From Chitinophagaceae bacterium (GTDB lineage Bacteria; Bacteroidota; Bacteroidia; Chitinophagales; Chitinophagaceae): a DNA stretch of 64,000 bases. The stretch lies in the NCBI GenBank assembly GCA_947457465.1, contig CANGWB010000008.1, positions 1-64,000 of the forward strand, read 5' to 3'. Shown here one piece after another: positions 52,130 through 61,752 of the stretch (its first letter is position 1; the number at the start of each line of letters is the position of its first letter). Made by a program: the position numbers and the translations under genes. Under the pieces are notes generated by a model. The model did not search any database and was not told the DNA's origin. It was given only the letters and a program-made list of their open reading frames with translations.

Positions 52130-54289
52130 TTACTCCGAGATCCCTTCGAGGGACAAAAAGAAGGCGTAATTGAGGGCCACCTCCTTCAGATAATCAAAAC
52201 GACCCGAGGCACCACCATGCCCCGCTTCCATATTCGTTTTGAGTAAAAGGAGATTTTTATCGGTTTTCATGTCCCGGAGCTTAGCCACCCATTTGGCCGG
52301 TTCGAAATACTGCACCTGGCTATCATGAAGTCCGGTAGTCACAAGCAGATTCGGGTATGACTTCCGTTCCACATTGTCATAGGGCGAGTATGATTTCATG
52401 TAGAAATATGCGTCCTTGTTTGCCGGATTTCCCCACTCGTCGTATTCATTGGTGGTAAGCGGAATAGTGGGATCGGACATGGTGGTAATCACATCCACAA
52501 ACGGCACCTGTGCAATCACACCGTTCCACAAGGAAGGCTCCAGATTCACTATTGCTCCCATGAGCAACCCCCCGGCACTACCCCCCATGGCGTACAGGTG
52601 CCCGGTTCCGGTGAATTTTTCAGCGATGAGGTATTTGCCGCAATCGATGAAATCATAAAAAGTATTCTTCTTCTTCAGGAGCTTGCCATCCTCATACCAA
52701 CTACGACCCATCTCTTCGCCTCCCCGTATGTGCGCTATGGCAAAGACAAAACCTCGATCCAACAAGCTGAGTCGATTGGCCGAAAAACTGGCATCCATAC
52801 TGTTTCCATAAGAGCCATATCCGTAGAGCAGACAGGGCGAACTGCCATCCAGAGACGTCCCTTTCTTGTAAACGATCGACAAGGGCACACGAGCACCATC
52901 ACGAGCTGTAACAAAGCGACGCTCGGTTATGTACTGCTCACGCTTAAATCCACCAAGCACCGGCTGTTCTTTCTTTAATTGTTTTTTTCGAGTAGCGACA
53001 GCATAATCATAGGTAGAATTGGGCGTAGTCAAGGATGTATACTGATAACGGAATGTTGTGGTGTTGTACTCCGGATTATTACCTGCGTAAGCTGTGTATG
53101 CGGGCTCACCGAAATCAAGATAATGCTCTTTTTGTGAGGACATTTCGCGTATACGTAGCTGTAGCAATCCTTCCTTTCGCTCTGTGACGACCCAAAAATC
53201 ACGGAAGGCATCTACGCCTTCAAAAAGCACATCCGGTCGGTTGGGGATACGTTCGGTCCAATTCTCTTTGTTGGTTTTATTCAATGGGGCACTCATCAAC
53301 CTGAAATTTTTGGCTTCCCAATTGGTTCGAACCAAAAATTCATTCTCCCAATGCTCGATGCTGTACAGCACTTCTTTCATTCTAGGTTGAAACACCCGGA
53401 AATTGCCGGTGGGATCATTCGCCTCGAGGATGCGCGATTCACTGGAAAGTGTGGCATTTGAAACAATGACCAGATATTTATCGGAACGAGTCTTGTAGAT
53501 GCCGATATAATTTGATTGATCGGTTTCGGTATAAACAGTCACGTCTTTGTCAGCCATTGTATTCAATTGATGGCGACGAATCTTTTCCGATAAGAGGGTG
53601 ACGGGATTATTTGAGGTGTAGAAGATGTATTTGCTGTCGGCTGACCAAACCGGATCCCCACCTGTACCGGGAATCACCTCAGCAAGGATCGATCCTGTTT
53701 TCAGATTCTTAAAGTAGATCGTGTATTGACGGCGGGAAACTTCATCAACACCATAGGCAAGCCACTGATTATCGGGACTGACAGCGAAACCGCTTACGGA
53801 AAAATATCCCTTTCCTTCTGCCATCTTATCTACGTCCAGCAATAATTCTTCCGGGGAATTGGGAGACAAGGATTTCCGATAGTATTGATAGTATTGTTTT
53901 CCGTCCAGTGTTTTTGTATAATAGGAGTACCCATTATTTTCTACCGGAACCGATTCATCTTTTTCTTGAATGCGCCCACGCATTTCTTTGATCAATGACT
54001 CCTGTAAAGTTTTGGTACTCGCCAACATGGTATCGACATAGGCATTCTCCTGGTTGAGATAGTTGACAACGGCTGTACTATCCGGCCCCTTCTTGAAAAA
54101 GTCATTCATCCAGTAATAGTCGTCAATGATCGTATCGCCATGCTGCACAAAGGTTCGGGGCTTCTTTTCCGCTACCGGCGTTGCGATTCCCTCCGGCCAC
54201 AGGTGTGCTTCACGTTTCATTTTTTTCGTTTGACAAGCCGTCAGACAAATACATGCGATGACAGCAAACAGTTGTTGAATCTTATGCAT
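52130..54289 (-). CDS. S9 family oligopeptidase (oligopeptidase B/prolyl oligopeptidase-like)
   Basis: A 719-residue serine peptidase with a lipoprotein-type signal (VIACICLTACQTK). The N-terminal two thirds form the seven-bladed propeller typical of S9A. The catalytic domain has Ser571 (GGSAGG), Asp in TTGLHDSQV and His in EAGHGGASG. Oligopeptidase B cuts short peptides after basic residues and normally acts in the cytoplasm or periplasm; specificity here is inferred. The upstream terminator after sdhB shows it is transcribed separately. Confidence 0.93.
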   Translation of the reverse strand: MHKIQQLFAVIACICLTACQTKKMKREAHLWPEGIATPVAEKKPRTFVQHGDTIIDDYYWMNDFFKKGPDSTAVVNYLNQENAYVDTMLASTKTLQESLIKEMRGRIQEKDESVPVENNGYSYYTKTLDGKQYYQYYRKSLSPNSPEELLLDVDKMAEGKGYFSVSGFAVSPDNQWLAYGVDEVSRRQYTIYFKNLKTGSILAEVIPGTGGDPVWSADSKYIFYTSNNPVTLLSEKIRRHQLNTMADKDVTVYTETDQSNYIGIYKTRSDKYLVIVSNATLSSESRILEANDPTGNFRVFQPRMKEVLYSIEHWENEFLVRTNWEAKNFRLMSAPLNKTNKENWTERIPNRPDVLFEGVDAFRDFWVVTERKEGLLQLRIREMSSQKEHYLDFGEPAYTAYAGNNPEYNTTTFRYQYTSLTTPNSTYDYAVATRKKQLKKEQPVLGGFKREQYITERRFVTARDGARVPLSIVYKKGTSLDGSSPCLLYGYGSYGNSMDASFSANRLSLLDRGFVFAIAHIRGGEEMGRSWYEDGKLLKKKNTFYDFIDCGKYLIAEKFTGTGHLYAMGGSAGGLLMGAIVNLEPSLWNGVIAQVPFVDVITTMSDPTIPLTTNEYDEWGNPANKDAYFYMKSYSPYDNVERKSYPNLLVTTGLHDSQVQYFEPAKWVAKLRDMKTDKNLLLLKTNMEAGHGGASGRFDYLKEVALNYAFFLSLEGISE

Positions 54290-54293
54290 AGTT

Positions 54294-54324
54294 TCAAAAT
54301 AAAACAGCCTAAGATTGCAGGCTG
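54294..54324 (-). terminator. Rho-independent terminator of the sdh operon
   Basis: On the minus strand CAGCCT-GCAATCTT-AGGCTG is followed by TTTTATTTTG. It lies about 10 bases after the sdhB stop. Confidence 0.78.
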
Positions 54325-54333
54325 CTGGTTATT

Positions 54334-55095
54334 TTAATCGGCGGACAATCCAGCCATCATATACTCCCGGTTCAGCCGGGCGATATTTTCAATGGAAATG
54401 CCTTTCGGACAAACAGCCTCACAGGCTCCGGTATTGGTACAGGCACCGAAACCTTCTTTATCCATTTGTGCCACCATATTGACGGCACGAGACTTGCGCT
54501 CAGGTGATCCCTGTGGCAACAGCGCCAGATGTGAAACCTTCGCAGACACGAAAAGCATCGCAGAAGAATTCTTACAGGCGGCCACACAAGCACCACATCC
54601 GATGCAGGCAGCAGCGGCAAAGGCGGCATCCGCGTTATCTTTTTCAACCGCTATCGCATTAGCATCTACAGCGCTACCTGTATTTACCGAGATGTACCCG
54701 CCCGCTTGAATGATCCGATCGAAGGCAGAACGATCTACCATCAAATCTTTGATCACCGGGAACGAATTGGCTCTCCAGGGTTCAATGGTGATGGTATCGC
54801 CATCCTGATAGGCACGCATGTGCAACTGGCAGGTCGTGTTGTTTTGCCAAGGACCGTGCGGACGGCCATTGATGTACATGGAGCACATGCCACAGATGCC
54901 TTCCCGGCAATCATGGTCGAAGGCCACAGGCTCTTTTCCGTCCTTGATCAATTGCTCATTGAGCACGTCGATCATCTCCAAAAAAGACATCTCTGAAGAA
55001 ATATTGGAAACTGGATAGGTTTCAAAACGCCCGGGTGACTGTGTATTGGGTTGACGCCAGATCTTGAGCGTGAGATTCATGGTATAGTGTTCCAT
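54334..55095 (-). CDS. sdhB: Succinate dehydrogenase/fumarate reductase iron-sulfur subunit
   Basis: A 253-residue electron-transfer subunit. The [2Fe-2S] cluster ligands are in CREGICGMC (63, 68, 71) plus Cys89; the [4Fe-4S] and [3Fe-4S] ligands are in [11 protein letters not shown] (164-174) and [14 protein letters not shown] (219-229). It passes electrons from the SdhA FAD to the quinone site. The start is uncertain: 55095 ([13 protein letters not shown]) is chosen over 55080 (MNLTLKIW). It is the last gene of sdhCAB. Confidence 0.95.
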   Translation of the reverse strand: MEHYTMNLTLKIWRQPNTQSPGRFETYPVSNISSEMSFLEMIDVLNEQLIKDGKEPVAFDHDCREGICGMCSMYINGRPHGPWQNNTTCQLHMRAYQDGDTITIEPWRANSFPVIKDLMVDRSAFDRIIQAGGYISVNTGSAVDANAIAVEKDNADAAFAAAACIGCGACVAACKNSSAMLFVSAKVSHLALLPQGSPERKSRAVNMVAQMDKEGFGACTNTGACEAVCPKGISIENIARLNREYMMAGLSAD

Positions 55096-55111
55096 GGAAT
55101 GTTTTTTCAGG

Positions 55112-57088
55112 TTATTTATAACTACGTTGAGAAGGCTTAGCGATCTCAAAAGTCAAGGGTTCTTTGTGAAGGGACCACTGATGTTCCCCCTGGAATTGCC
55201 AGGCAGCAACATAAGCATACTCATCGTCCTTTCTCAGCGCTTCACCATCTTCGGTTTGACTTTCCTCCCGAAAATGACCGCCACAACTTTCTGCACGATC
55301 CAAGGCATCACGGCACATGAGTTCACCCAGCTCAATGAAATCCGCAACACGACCGGCTTTGTCCAATTCTGGATTCATGCCCTCGATCACACCCGGTATA
55401 CGAACATCAGACCAGAATTCTTTTTTGAGTGCCTGAATGTCACGGATCGCTTCTTTCAGTCCCTCTTCACTACGAGCCATACCACATTTATCCCAAATGA
55501 TCTTACCCAAACGCTTGTGGAAACTTTCAACAGTTTGTTTCCCTTGTATGTTCATTAGATTTTGAATACGATCGGCAGCCGCTTTCTCAGCTTCCGCAAA
55601 AGCCGGGTGATCGGTAGGGATCGGTTTTGTTGCGATGTCATCGGCCAGGTAATTACCGATGGTGTAAGGGATCACAAAATATCCGTCAGCCAAGCCCTGC
55701 ATTAGAGCCGATGCACCTAAACGGTTCGCGCCATGATCACTGAAGTTGGCCTCACCCAAGGCATAGAGTCCTTTTACGGAGGTCATCAATTCATAATCGA
55801 CCCAGAGCCCACCCATGGTATAGTGAACAGCCGGATAGATCCGCATGGGAACTTCGTAGGGATTTTCACCGGTGATCTTTTCATACATGTCGAACAGATT
55901 ACCATATTCCTCTTTCACCACTTCTTTTCCCAACCGCATCAGAGTCTCGGTATCAGGATTCTGAATACCGAGCTTATTTGCCTCTGCACGTCCGTATTTA
56001 TTGATCAAATTGAATTTGAAATCCAGGTAAACGGCCTGTCCGGTTGTACCCACTCCATACCCTGCATCGCAACGTTCTTTTGCGGCACGGGAGGCTACGT
56101 CACGGGGCACAAGGTTACCGAAAGCCGGATATCGGCGCTCGAGATAGTAATCACGTTCCTCCTCCGGAATATCGTTTGCTTTGCGCTTATCTCCTTTTTG
56201 TTTTGGCACCCAGATACGCCCGTCATTTCGAAGTGATTCGGACATCAGTGTCAACTTGGATTGATGATCGCCGCTTACCGGAATACAGGTGGGATGGATC
56301 TGTGTAAAACAGGGGTTGGCGAAGTAAGCACCTTTCTTGTGCGCTTTCCAAGCTGCCGTCACGTTGCTGCCCATGGCATTCGTGGAGAGATAAAACACGT
56401 TCCCATATCCCCCTGTACACAACAACACGGCATGTCCGAAATGTCTTTCTAGTTCACCGGTGACCAAGTTGCGACAGATAATACCCCTCGCCTTTCCGTC
56501 AACCACCACCACATCGAGCATTTCATGACGGCTGTGCATGGTTACGTTACCCAGAGCTACTTGACGCTCCAATGCCTGATAGGCTCCGATCAATAATTGT
56601 TGACCGGTTTGTCCGGCGGCATAGAAGGTACGTTTTACCTGTGTGCCACCGAAAGAACGGTTATTGAGCAATCCACCATAGTCTCGGGCAAAGGGCACTC
56701 CTTGTGCTACGCACTGATCAATGATATTCACACTTACTTCCGCGAGCCTATGTACGTTTGCTTCACGTGCACGATAGTCTCCCCCTTTCACCGTGTCGTA
56801 AAAAAGACGAAAGACTGAGTCACCGTCATTCTGATAATTTTTGGCGGCATTGATTCCACCCTGTGCGGCGATGGAGTGGGCTCGACGAGGAGAGTCCTGG
56901 AAACAGAAGGCTTTTACCTTGTATCCCAGTTCACCCAGAGAAGCTGCTGCGGAGGCGCCAGCCAAACCGGTTCCTACCACGATCACTTCAAGTTTGCGCT
57001 TGTTGGCCGGGTTGACAAGTTTACAATGGCCCTTGTAGTAAGTCCATTTCTGGTCGAGTGTTCCGGCAGGTATTTTAGAATCCAACAT
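55112..57088 (-). CDS. sdhA: Succinate dehydrogenase/fumarate reductase flavoprotein subunit
   Basis: A 658-residue catalytic subunit with covalently bound FAD. The dinucleotide fold is [17 protein letters not shown]; the flavinylated His lies in [14 protein letters not shown]. Substrate-binding HPTCIP and the [16 protein letters not shown] region are present. Its length and close fit to the Bacteroidota/epsilonproteobacterial B-type enzymes suggest a menaquinone-linked complex. The ORF track adds 39 residues in the sdhC gap; the ATG at 57088 (MLDSKIPAG) is chosen. Confidence 0.96.
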   Translation of the reverse strand: MLDSKIPAGTLDQKWTYYKGHCKLVNPANKRKLEVIVVGTGLAGASAAASLGELGYKVKAFCFQDSPRRAHSIAAQGGINAAKNYQNDGDSVFRLFYDTVKGGDYRAREANVHRLAEVSVNIIDQCVAQGVPFARDYGGLLNNRSFGGTQVKRTFYAAGQTGQQLLIGAYQALERQVALGNVTMHSRHEMLDVVVVDGKARGIICRNLVTGELERHFGHAVLLCTGGYGNVFYLSTNAMGSNVTAAWKAHKKGAYFANPCFTQIHPTCIPVSGDHQSKLTLMSESLRNDGRIWVPKQKGDKRKANDIPEEERDYYLERRYPAFGNLVPRDVASRAAKERCDAGYGVGTTGQAVYLDFKFNLINKYGRAEANKLGIQNPDTETLMRLGKEVVKEEYGNLFDMYEKITGENPYEVPMRIYPAVHYTMGGLWVDYELMTSVKGLYALGEANFSDHGANRLGASALMQGLADGYFVIPYTIGNYLADDIATKPIPTDHPAFAEAEKAAADRIQNLMNIQGKQTVESFHKRLGKIIWDKCGMARSEEGLKEAIRDIQALKKEFWSDVRIPGVIEGMNPELDKAGRVADFIELGELMCRDALDRAESCGGHFREESQTEDGEALRKDDEYAYVAAWQFQGEHQWSLHKEPLTFEIAKPSQRSYK

Positions 57089-57116
57089 GGAGATCGTTTT
57101 CAGGTTGAAGAATTTA

Positions 57117-57803
57117 TCAATTGATCCAGCCCAGGTACATACTGATCGGCATGAGGGCAAATGCGCCGCAGACAAGCAAAGAGAAACCAGCGCCCGTTTT
57201 GTCAATCAAAGAAAGGTAACGAGGATTTGTTACCCCTAAAGTTCTGAAGGCACTTTGAAAGCCATGAAGCAGGTGCCAGAACAAAGAAACGCATCCCAGT
57301 GTATAAAGAATTACAACCGTAAGATTACCTTGAAATACGGTCAGCATTTCACGATACAGATTGTGATGTTCCTTACCGTCTATTATGACTGGCTCCAGCC
57401 CAGTGATACGACTAGGAACCCAAAAATGGTTGATATGCATAACGAGGAATAGAAACAGCAAGGTGCCGAGTATGCCCATGCTACGGCTATACCACTTACT
57501 TCCCTTGTTTCCCATCGGAACGGCATAGCCCTGCTTACGTTTAGAACGATTCTGCCATTCAAGTGTCCAGCCTTGGATCATATGTAACAGAAAGCCGGCA
57601 AAGAGTCCGATTTCAAGAATTCTGGGAACTGCGTTAGATCCCATAAAATGGGCAGCTTTATTGAACATGACACCATTATCCATGGCCCAAATGCAGGCAT
57701 TCAAGCCAACGTGAACCAACAGAAAAAGTACCAGAAAGATGCCGGTCAGTCCCATCACCCATTTTTTTCCGACCGAGGAGGTAAAAATTTCAGACCATTT
57801 CAT
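57117..57803 (-). CDS. sdhC: Succinate dehydrogenase cytochrome b subunit
   Basis: A 228-residue inner-membrane subunit with five predicted helices, as in B-type complexes having a single fused anchor and two hemes. Several His residues in helices are placed for heme ligation ([39 protein letters not shown]). It anchors SdhAB and hands electrons to menaquinone. It is the first gene of the operon, with a TAATTTCG box and a 12-base palindrome upstream. Confidence 0.94.
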   Translation of the reverse strand: MKWSEIFTSSVGKKWVMGLTGIFLVLFLLVHVGLNACIWAMDNGVMFNKAAHFMGSNAVPRILEIGLFAGFLLHMIQGWTLEWQNRSKRKQGYAVPMGNKGSKWYSRSMGILGTLLFLFLVMHINHFWVPSRITGLEPVIIDGKEHHNLYREMLTVFQGNLTVVILYTLGCVSLFWHLLHGFQSAFRTLGVTNPRYLSLIDKTGAGFSLLVCGAFALMPISMYLGWIN

Positions 57804-57832
57804 GGAAGCAATATTTAAGTAGTAAGTCGGTG

Positions 57833-57849
57833 CGAAATTACGATCGTAA
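57833..57849 (-). promoter_or_regulatory. sdhCAB promoter region with palindrome TTACGATCGTAA
   Basis: The minus strand TAATTTCG (57840-57833), one mismatch from TAnnTTTG, lies 29 nt before the sdhC ATG. Overlapping its upstream edge is the perfect 12-base palindrome TTACGATCGTAA (57838-57849). A dimeric regulator bound there would block or alter polymerase access. The regulator is unknown. Confidence 0.45.
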
Positions 57850-57875
57850 CGTCAAAAAAAGATGAGTCAAATTGA

Positions 57876-58442
57876 TTATTCAATGCGGGGTGATTCAAAA
57901 ATTTCACGGAGCTTCCTGAACAGATGAATGGGCTTATAATTCCGCCAATCATATAGATCAAGTAGCGGCAGAAAACGATTTAAACCTGATTGTTCAAATT
58001 CAAGCCTGGAAGATTCTGGCATATTTAAACAAACAGCCCAACCGCCCCGATCGGAAAGCTCCTCTGCTAGTTCCTCATAATAATCCGAAATGTCACTGTG
58101 AAAATTCAAGACATTCTCCGCGATCAGGATGAAACTGCGGATACCCTCAGCGAGAAAGGGTTCCAGCACATCCCGTTTCAGCGTCATAACATCATTTTCA
58201 ACCGCATCATTCCATTCTCCGATGAGTTCAAGCACCAGATAACCTTCCTCGTAATCGGCCATCAGCACTTTACCATATAACGTGCGACTACCCAGGTCAT
58301 CCCATTGCGGATGGATGAAATAATTATAGATCGTGTTCGAATACTCGAATTCAGAGTGCTCTCTACCATAAAAGGGAGAGCGAGGATCGGCCTCACTTAT
58401 GTATTGGTGTTGCCAATTGTAAAAAGGCTCCAGTTCATGCAT
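57876..58442 (-). CDS. Protein of unknown function coupled to murQ
   Basis: A 188-residue cytoplasmic protein with no signal peptide that I cannot assign. It is acidic and aromatic-rich (FYNWQHQYI, YNYFIHPQWDDLGS), has a central beta-strand region (YGKVLMADYEEGYLVLELIGEW), and alpha/beta segments (GIRSFILIAENVLNFH, GGWAVCLNMPE). It begins 1 base after the murQ stop codon, so translation is likely coupled. This places it with amino-sugar recycling by context only. Confidence 0.8.
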   Translation of the reverse strand: MHELEPFYNWQHQYISEADPRSPFYGREHSEFEYSNTIYNYFIHPQWDDLGSRTLYGKVLMADYEEGYLVLELIGEWNDAVENDVMTLKRDVLEPFLAEGIRSFILIAENVLNFHSDISDYYEELAEELSDRGGWAVCLNMPESSRLEFEQSGLNRFLPLLDLYDWRNYKPIHLFRKLREIFESPRIE

Positions 58443-58443
58443 A

Positions 58444-59259
58444 TCATTCCGTCAGGGCGTCAGCTGCTTTCTTTACGCTTCCATATTTAACCAGTAGTGC
58501 TCTGGCCGTGTCGTAATTGGTAATATTTTTTTTATCCATCAGCATTCGGGTGCCCCTATCCAGCAATTTCTCATTCACGAGTTGCATGTTCACCATACGA
58601 TTGTCCTCTACCCTCCCCAGCTGTATCATCAAGGTGGTGGAGATCATATTTAGGACTAATTTCTGAGCAGTTCCGCTTTTCATTCGGGTACTGCCGGTGA
58701 TGAATTCAGGCCCAACAATCACCTCAATCGGATGTTCCGCCTCCTGGCTAACCGGAGCATTTGGGTTACAACAAATACTGGCGGTCAGCATCCCAAACTT
58801 TCTCGCCTCACGAAGTGCCCCCACCACGTAAGGGGTTGTACCGCTTGCTGCAATCCCGATGAGAATATCCCCTTCGGTCGGTTCATGCGCCAGTATATCA
58901 TTCCAGCCTTGCATCGGATTATCTTCCGCATGTTCAACCGCATTGGTGATCGCTTTTTCGCCCCCGGCGATCAACCCGATCACTAAGCCATATGGCACCC
59001 CAAAAGTGGGCGGACATTCACTGGCATCGACAATACCGAGACGTCCACTTGTGCCCGCTCCGATATAAAAAAGTCGTCCGCCCCCAAGCATTCGATCCGC
59101 CGCCATCTCAACAAAAGCCGCAATAGCCGGAATAACTTTTGATACAGCGTCCGGAACAGTCTTGTCTTCCTGATTGATACCATTCAACAACTCGAGCACA
59201 GACTGCTTCTCTAAATATCTGTACTTGCTGGGGGACTCGGTGATACGTTCAAATGCCAT
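58444..59259 (-). CDS. murQ: N-acetylmuramic acid 6-phosphate etherase
   Basis: A 271-residue SIS-domain enzyme that cleaves the lactyl ether of MurNAc-6-phosphate to GlcNAc-6-phosphate and D-lactate. IGAGTSGRLGIVDASECPPTFG contains the catalytic Glu81 (E. coli Glu83), and the second acidic residue is in EHAEDNPMQG. The second SIS motif is GIAASGTTPYVVGAL. The shorter length compared with E. coli (298) reflects a trimmed C-terminus. It lies 6 bases after a BadF-type sugar kinase gene, forming a phosphorylate-then-split pathway. Confidence 0.95.
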   Translation of the reverse strand: MAFERITESPSKYRYLEKQSVLELLNGINQEDKTVPDAVSKVIPAIAAFVEMAADRMLGGGRLFYIGAGTSGRLGIVDASECPPTFGVPYGLVIGLIAGGEKAITNAVEHAEDNPMQGWNDILAHEPTEGDILIGIAASGTTPYVVGALREARKFGMLTASICCNPNAPVSQEAEHPIEVIVGPEFITGSTRMKSGTAQKLVLNMISTTLMIQLGRVEDNRMVNMQLVNEKLLDRGTRMLMDKKNITNYDTARALLVKYGSVKKAADALTE

Positions 59260-59265
59260 TGTATT

Positions 59266-60111
59266 TTATTTCTGATGAAAACGGACCAATCCCGGCATCG
59301 GCTTGGGTAAAATCTGTCCCAATTGATAACCATGACTCTGGCACAGGTAACGGATCCAATCCCGAAATACATATGCCACAGAGCCGGTAAAATGTATGGG
59401 AACTCGATCCGCCAGTTTATATCTACGGATATGATGGAAGAAAAAGTCCTGAAAACCATCTTCCAGAATATTCTCGATCATGTAGTGCCCCCTATTGGCA
59501 GATAGAAAAGGGGTAAAGGAGGCTAAAAAACGACTCGGAGCCGACCCCTTGTAAACAGCCTGCAAAATTTCAGCGCGGCCCTGTTTATACTGATTTTCAA
59601 ATTTGACCCTTAATTCTTTATCTAACAGATCATATAAAAAATACTGAATCAATTTTTTACCTAGATATGAACCGCTCCCCTCATCGCCTAATGCATAGCC
59701 CAGACCCGGACGTTGCTGGGTGATTTTTTCTCCGTTGTAAAGGGAGGAACTAGATCCGGTGCCCAAAATACAGGCTATGCCGGGCTCATGTCCACACAAG
59801 GAACGGGTGGCTCCCAAGAGGTCATCAAAAACTTGAATATCTGCTTTCGGCCAGATTGATTGCAGGGATTTCTTTACCAATAGTGCGTTGGACCGAGCAG
59901 CACAGCCCGTACCATAAAAAAACACTTGAGATATAGGTGTTTTGAGGAAAGATGGCTTGAGGTGTTCATGAATGGTGCTCTGGATCGCATCAGCATTCAT
60001 AAAATAGGGAGATAGGCCGGGTGTTTCCGAACGGCTTTTTTCCCCTTTACTTAATAAGACCCATTCCGCCTTGGTTGCGCCACTGTCAGCGATCAGGACA
60101 TGTTTCGACAT
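59266..60111 (-). CDS. BadF/BadG-type amino-sugar kinase (GlcNAc or MurNAc kinase)
   Basis: A 281-residue ASKHA-fold kinase. Phosphate-1 motif LIADSGATKAEWVLL (near 5-19), FFYGTGCA, phosphate-2 motif GILGTGSSSSLY and the GDEGSGSYLGKKL motif match GlcNAc kinases of the BadF/BadG family. In front of murQ it is likely to make MurNAc-6-phosphate from imported MurNAc, as MurK does in Clostridium, or GlcNAc-6-phosphate. The ORF track start adds 17 residues; the ATG at 60111 is preferred. It is divergent from the S41 protease gene by 68 bases. Confidence 0.88.
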   Translation of the reverse strand: MSKHVLIADSGATKAEWVLLSKGEKSRSETPGLSPYFMNADAIQSTIHEHLKPSFLKTPISQVFFYGTGCAARSNALLVKKSLQSIWPKADIQVFDDLLGATRSLCGHEPGIACILGTGSSSSLYNGEKITQQRPGLGYALGDEGSGSYLGKKLIQYFLYDLLDKELRVKFENQYKQGRAEILQAVYKGSAPSRFLASFTPFLSANRGHYMIENILEDGFQDFFFHHIRRYKLADRVPIHFTGSVAYVFRDWIRYLCQSHGYQLGQILPKPMPGLVRFHQK

Positions 60112-60179
60112 AGGTGAATAACTGCAGGAGTGCATCCGTATGCAAACCCCTATTTTGCACAAAATTCCTGATTAATCGG

Positions 60180-61736
60180 ATGTTATCCAATAAAAAGAAA
60201 AGAGCGGGTGGACTTTGGATTTTTTTCCTGATTCTGGCGCTTGTGTCGGTCAGCTTGTTTTGGCAAATGATGGGAAGACCTTCTGTCTGGTTCAAATGGG
60301 GTAAGCAGGATCCGATGACGCAGGCGATCGAACTGATACGAAGCAGGTATGTCGATAACGTTTCCGTTGATACCTTAAAAGGGCTGAGTTTAGAAGGTCT
60401 TACTGACAAACTGGACCCCCACTCTGCCTATCTATCACCCAGTTCGCTTCAAATCGCCAACGAAGAACTGGCAGGGCATTTTGCAGGCATAGGCATAGAA
60501 TTCAGCCGGATCCGTGACACCATGACGGTCGCCTATATAATTCCAAACAGTCCGAGTGAAAATGCAGGTTTGAAAACAGGCGATCAGTTACTATCCATCG
60601 GCTCAAGTGCATTGACCGGTCCGAACCTGACAACTGATTCCATTCGTTCGCTGGTAAGGGGTCCGAAAGGGACCTATGCCAACCTCTCTATCCGAAGTCA
60701 AGGAAAGATACGTTCCGTTTCGATCCTTCGGGCAGACATCCCTACTCCACCGGTTGCCTCATACTACATGATCAATGACTCCATCGGGTACATCCAACTG
60801 ACCAAATTTTCAGAGGGGAGTTACCGATCTACCGTCAAAGCACTCGATGAATTGGTCAAAAAAGGGATGCGGTCATTGATACTCGATCTTCGCTCCAATG
60901 GTGGCGGGTTCATGCATGAGGCGGTCGAACTGGCAGATGAGTTCCTTGCCGACGATCGCTTGATCGTTTATACCGAAGGAGCACATGCCAAGAAAAGGAA
61001 TTATTCCTGCAAGCGTCCGGGTCTATTTGAACAGGGAAAATTGATGGTCTTGATGAATGAATTTTCAGCCAGTGCCAGTGAGGTCCTGGCAGGCGCCTTG
61101 CAGGACTGGTGCCGTGCCACGATCATCGGTCGGCGCAGTTTTGGAAAAGGACTGGTTCAGGAACAATACGATCTCTCCAACGGCGGGGCCTTGCGCTTAA
61201 CAGTCGCACGTTACTATACACCACTAGGCCGATGCATTCAGCGCTCTTATGAGGGAAAAAGAGAAGAATATTTACATGATGTACTAAACCGTAGTAAGAA
61301 AGATTCAGCCGGAAAAATGAGAACATTTTTTAGTCCATGTGGAGATACTTTATATGCAGGGGGCGGGATCGAGCCGGATTTTTTGATACCTATCCCAACC
61401 CGCTCATTGAGCCAAGCAGCAAGTTATATTCTCAATAGCCCGGAGATCATTCAATGGGCCTACCGATATCAGATCGATCAAGAACCGACGCTTTCCAAGC
61501 AGAATGACATCATCAAAATGGCGATGAATCCACCTGTCGAGCGAATTCAATCATTTTTCCAAGCCATCACCTCTCCTTCCGTTATCAAACTGGAACAGAT
61601 CAACCCACAGGAATGGCGCGAGATCGGGTTTGAGATCTATGCTCAGATCGCTCGGTTCCGATTTGGCGTGAGTGAGTATATCCGTATTCAGAATTTACGT
61701 GACCCTTTTATTGATAATGCCTTATCCGCAAAATAG
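60180..61736 (+). CDS. S41 family C-terminal processing protease (CtpA-like)
   Basis: A 518-residue periplasmic serine protease anchored by one N-terminal helix (about 11-29). A PDZ domain (IGIEFSRIRDTMTVAYIIPNSPSENAGLKTGDQLLSI, ~104-140) precedes the S41 domain. The catalytic serine is in NEFSASASE (~296-300) and the general base Lys323 in FGKGLVQ. Such enzymes trim or degrade periplasmic proteins. The ORF track start is moved to the ATG at 60180. The CBS-like gene follows 16 bases later and is probably co-transcribed. Confidence 0.94.
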   Translation: MLSNKKKRAGGLWIFFLILALVSVSLFWQMMGRPSVWFKWGKQDPMTQAIELIRSRYVDNVSVDTLKGLSLEGLTDKLDPHSAYLSPSSLQIANEELAGHFAGIGIEFSRIRDTMTVAYIIPNSPSENAGLKTGDQLLSIGSSALTGPNLTTDSIRSLVRGPKGTYANLSIRSQGKIRSVSILRADIPTPPVASYYMINDSIGYIQLTKFSEGSYRSTVKALDELVKKGMRSLILDLRSNGGGFMHEAVELADEFLADDRLIVYTEGAHAKKRNYSCKRPGLFEQGKLMVLMNEFSASASEVLAGALQDWCRATIIGRRSFGKGLVQEQYDLSNGGALRLTVARYYTPLGRCIQRSYEGKREEYLHDVLNRSKKDSAGKMRTFFSPCGDTLYAGGGIEPDFLIPIPTRSLSQAASYILNSPEIIQWAYRYQIDQEPTLSKQNDIIKMAMNPPVERIQSFFQAITSPSVIKLEQINPQEWREIGFEIYAQIARFRFGVSEYIRIQNLRDPFIDNALSAK

Positions 61737-61752
61737 AATTGAAAACAACCAT

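Noticed and set aside
60131-60144. TGCATCCGTATGCA inverted repeat between the kinase and S41 genes
   Set aside because: The arms are only 5 bp and such pairs are common by chance, so no site is claimed.
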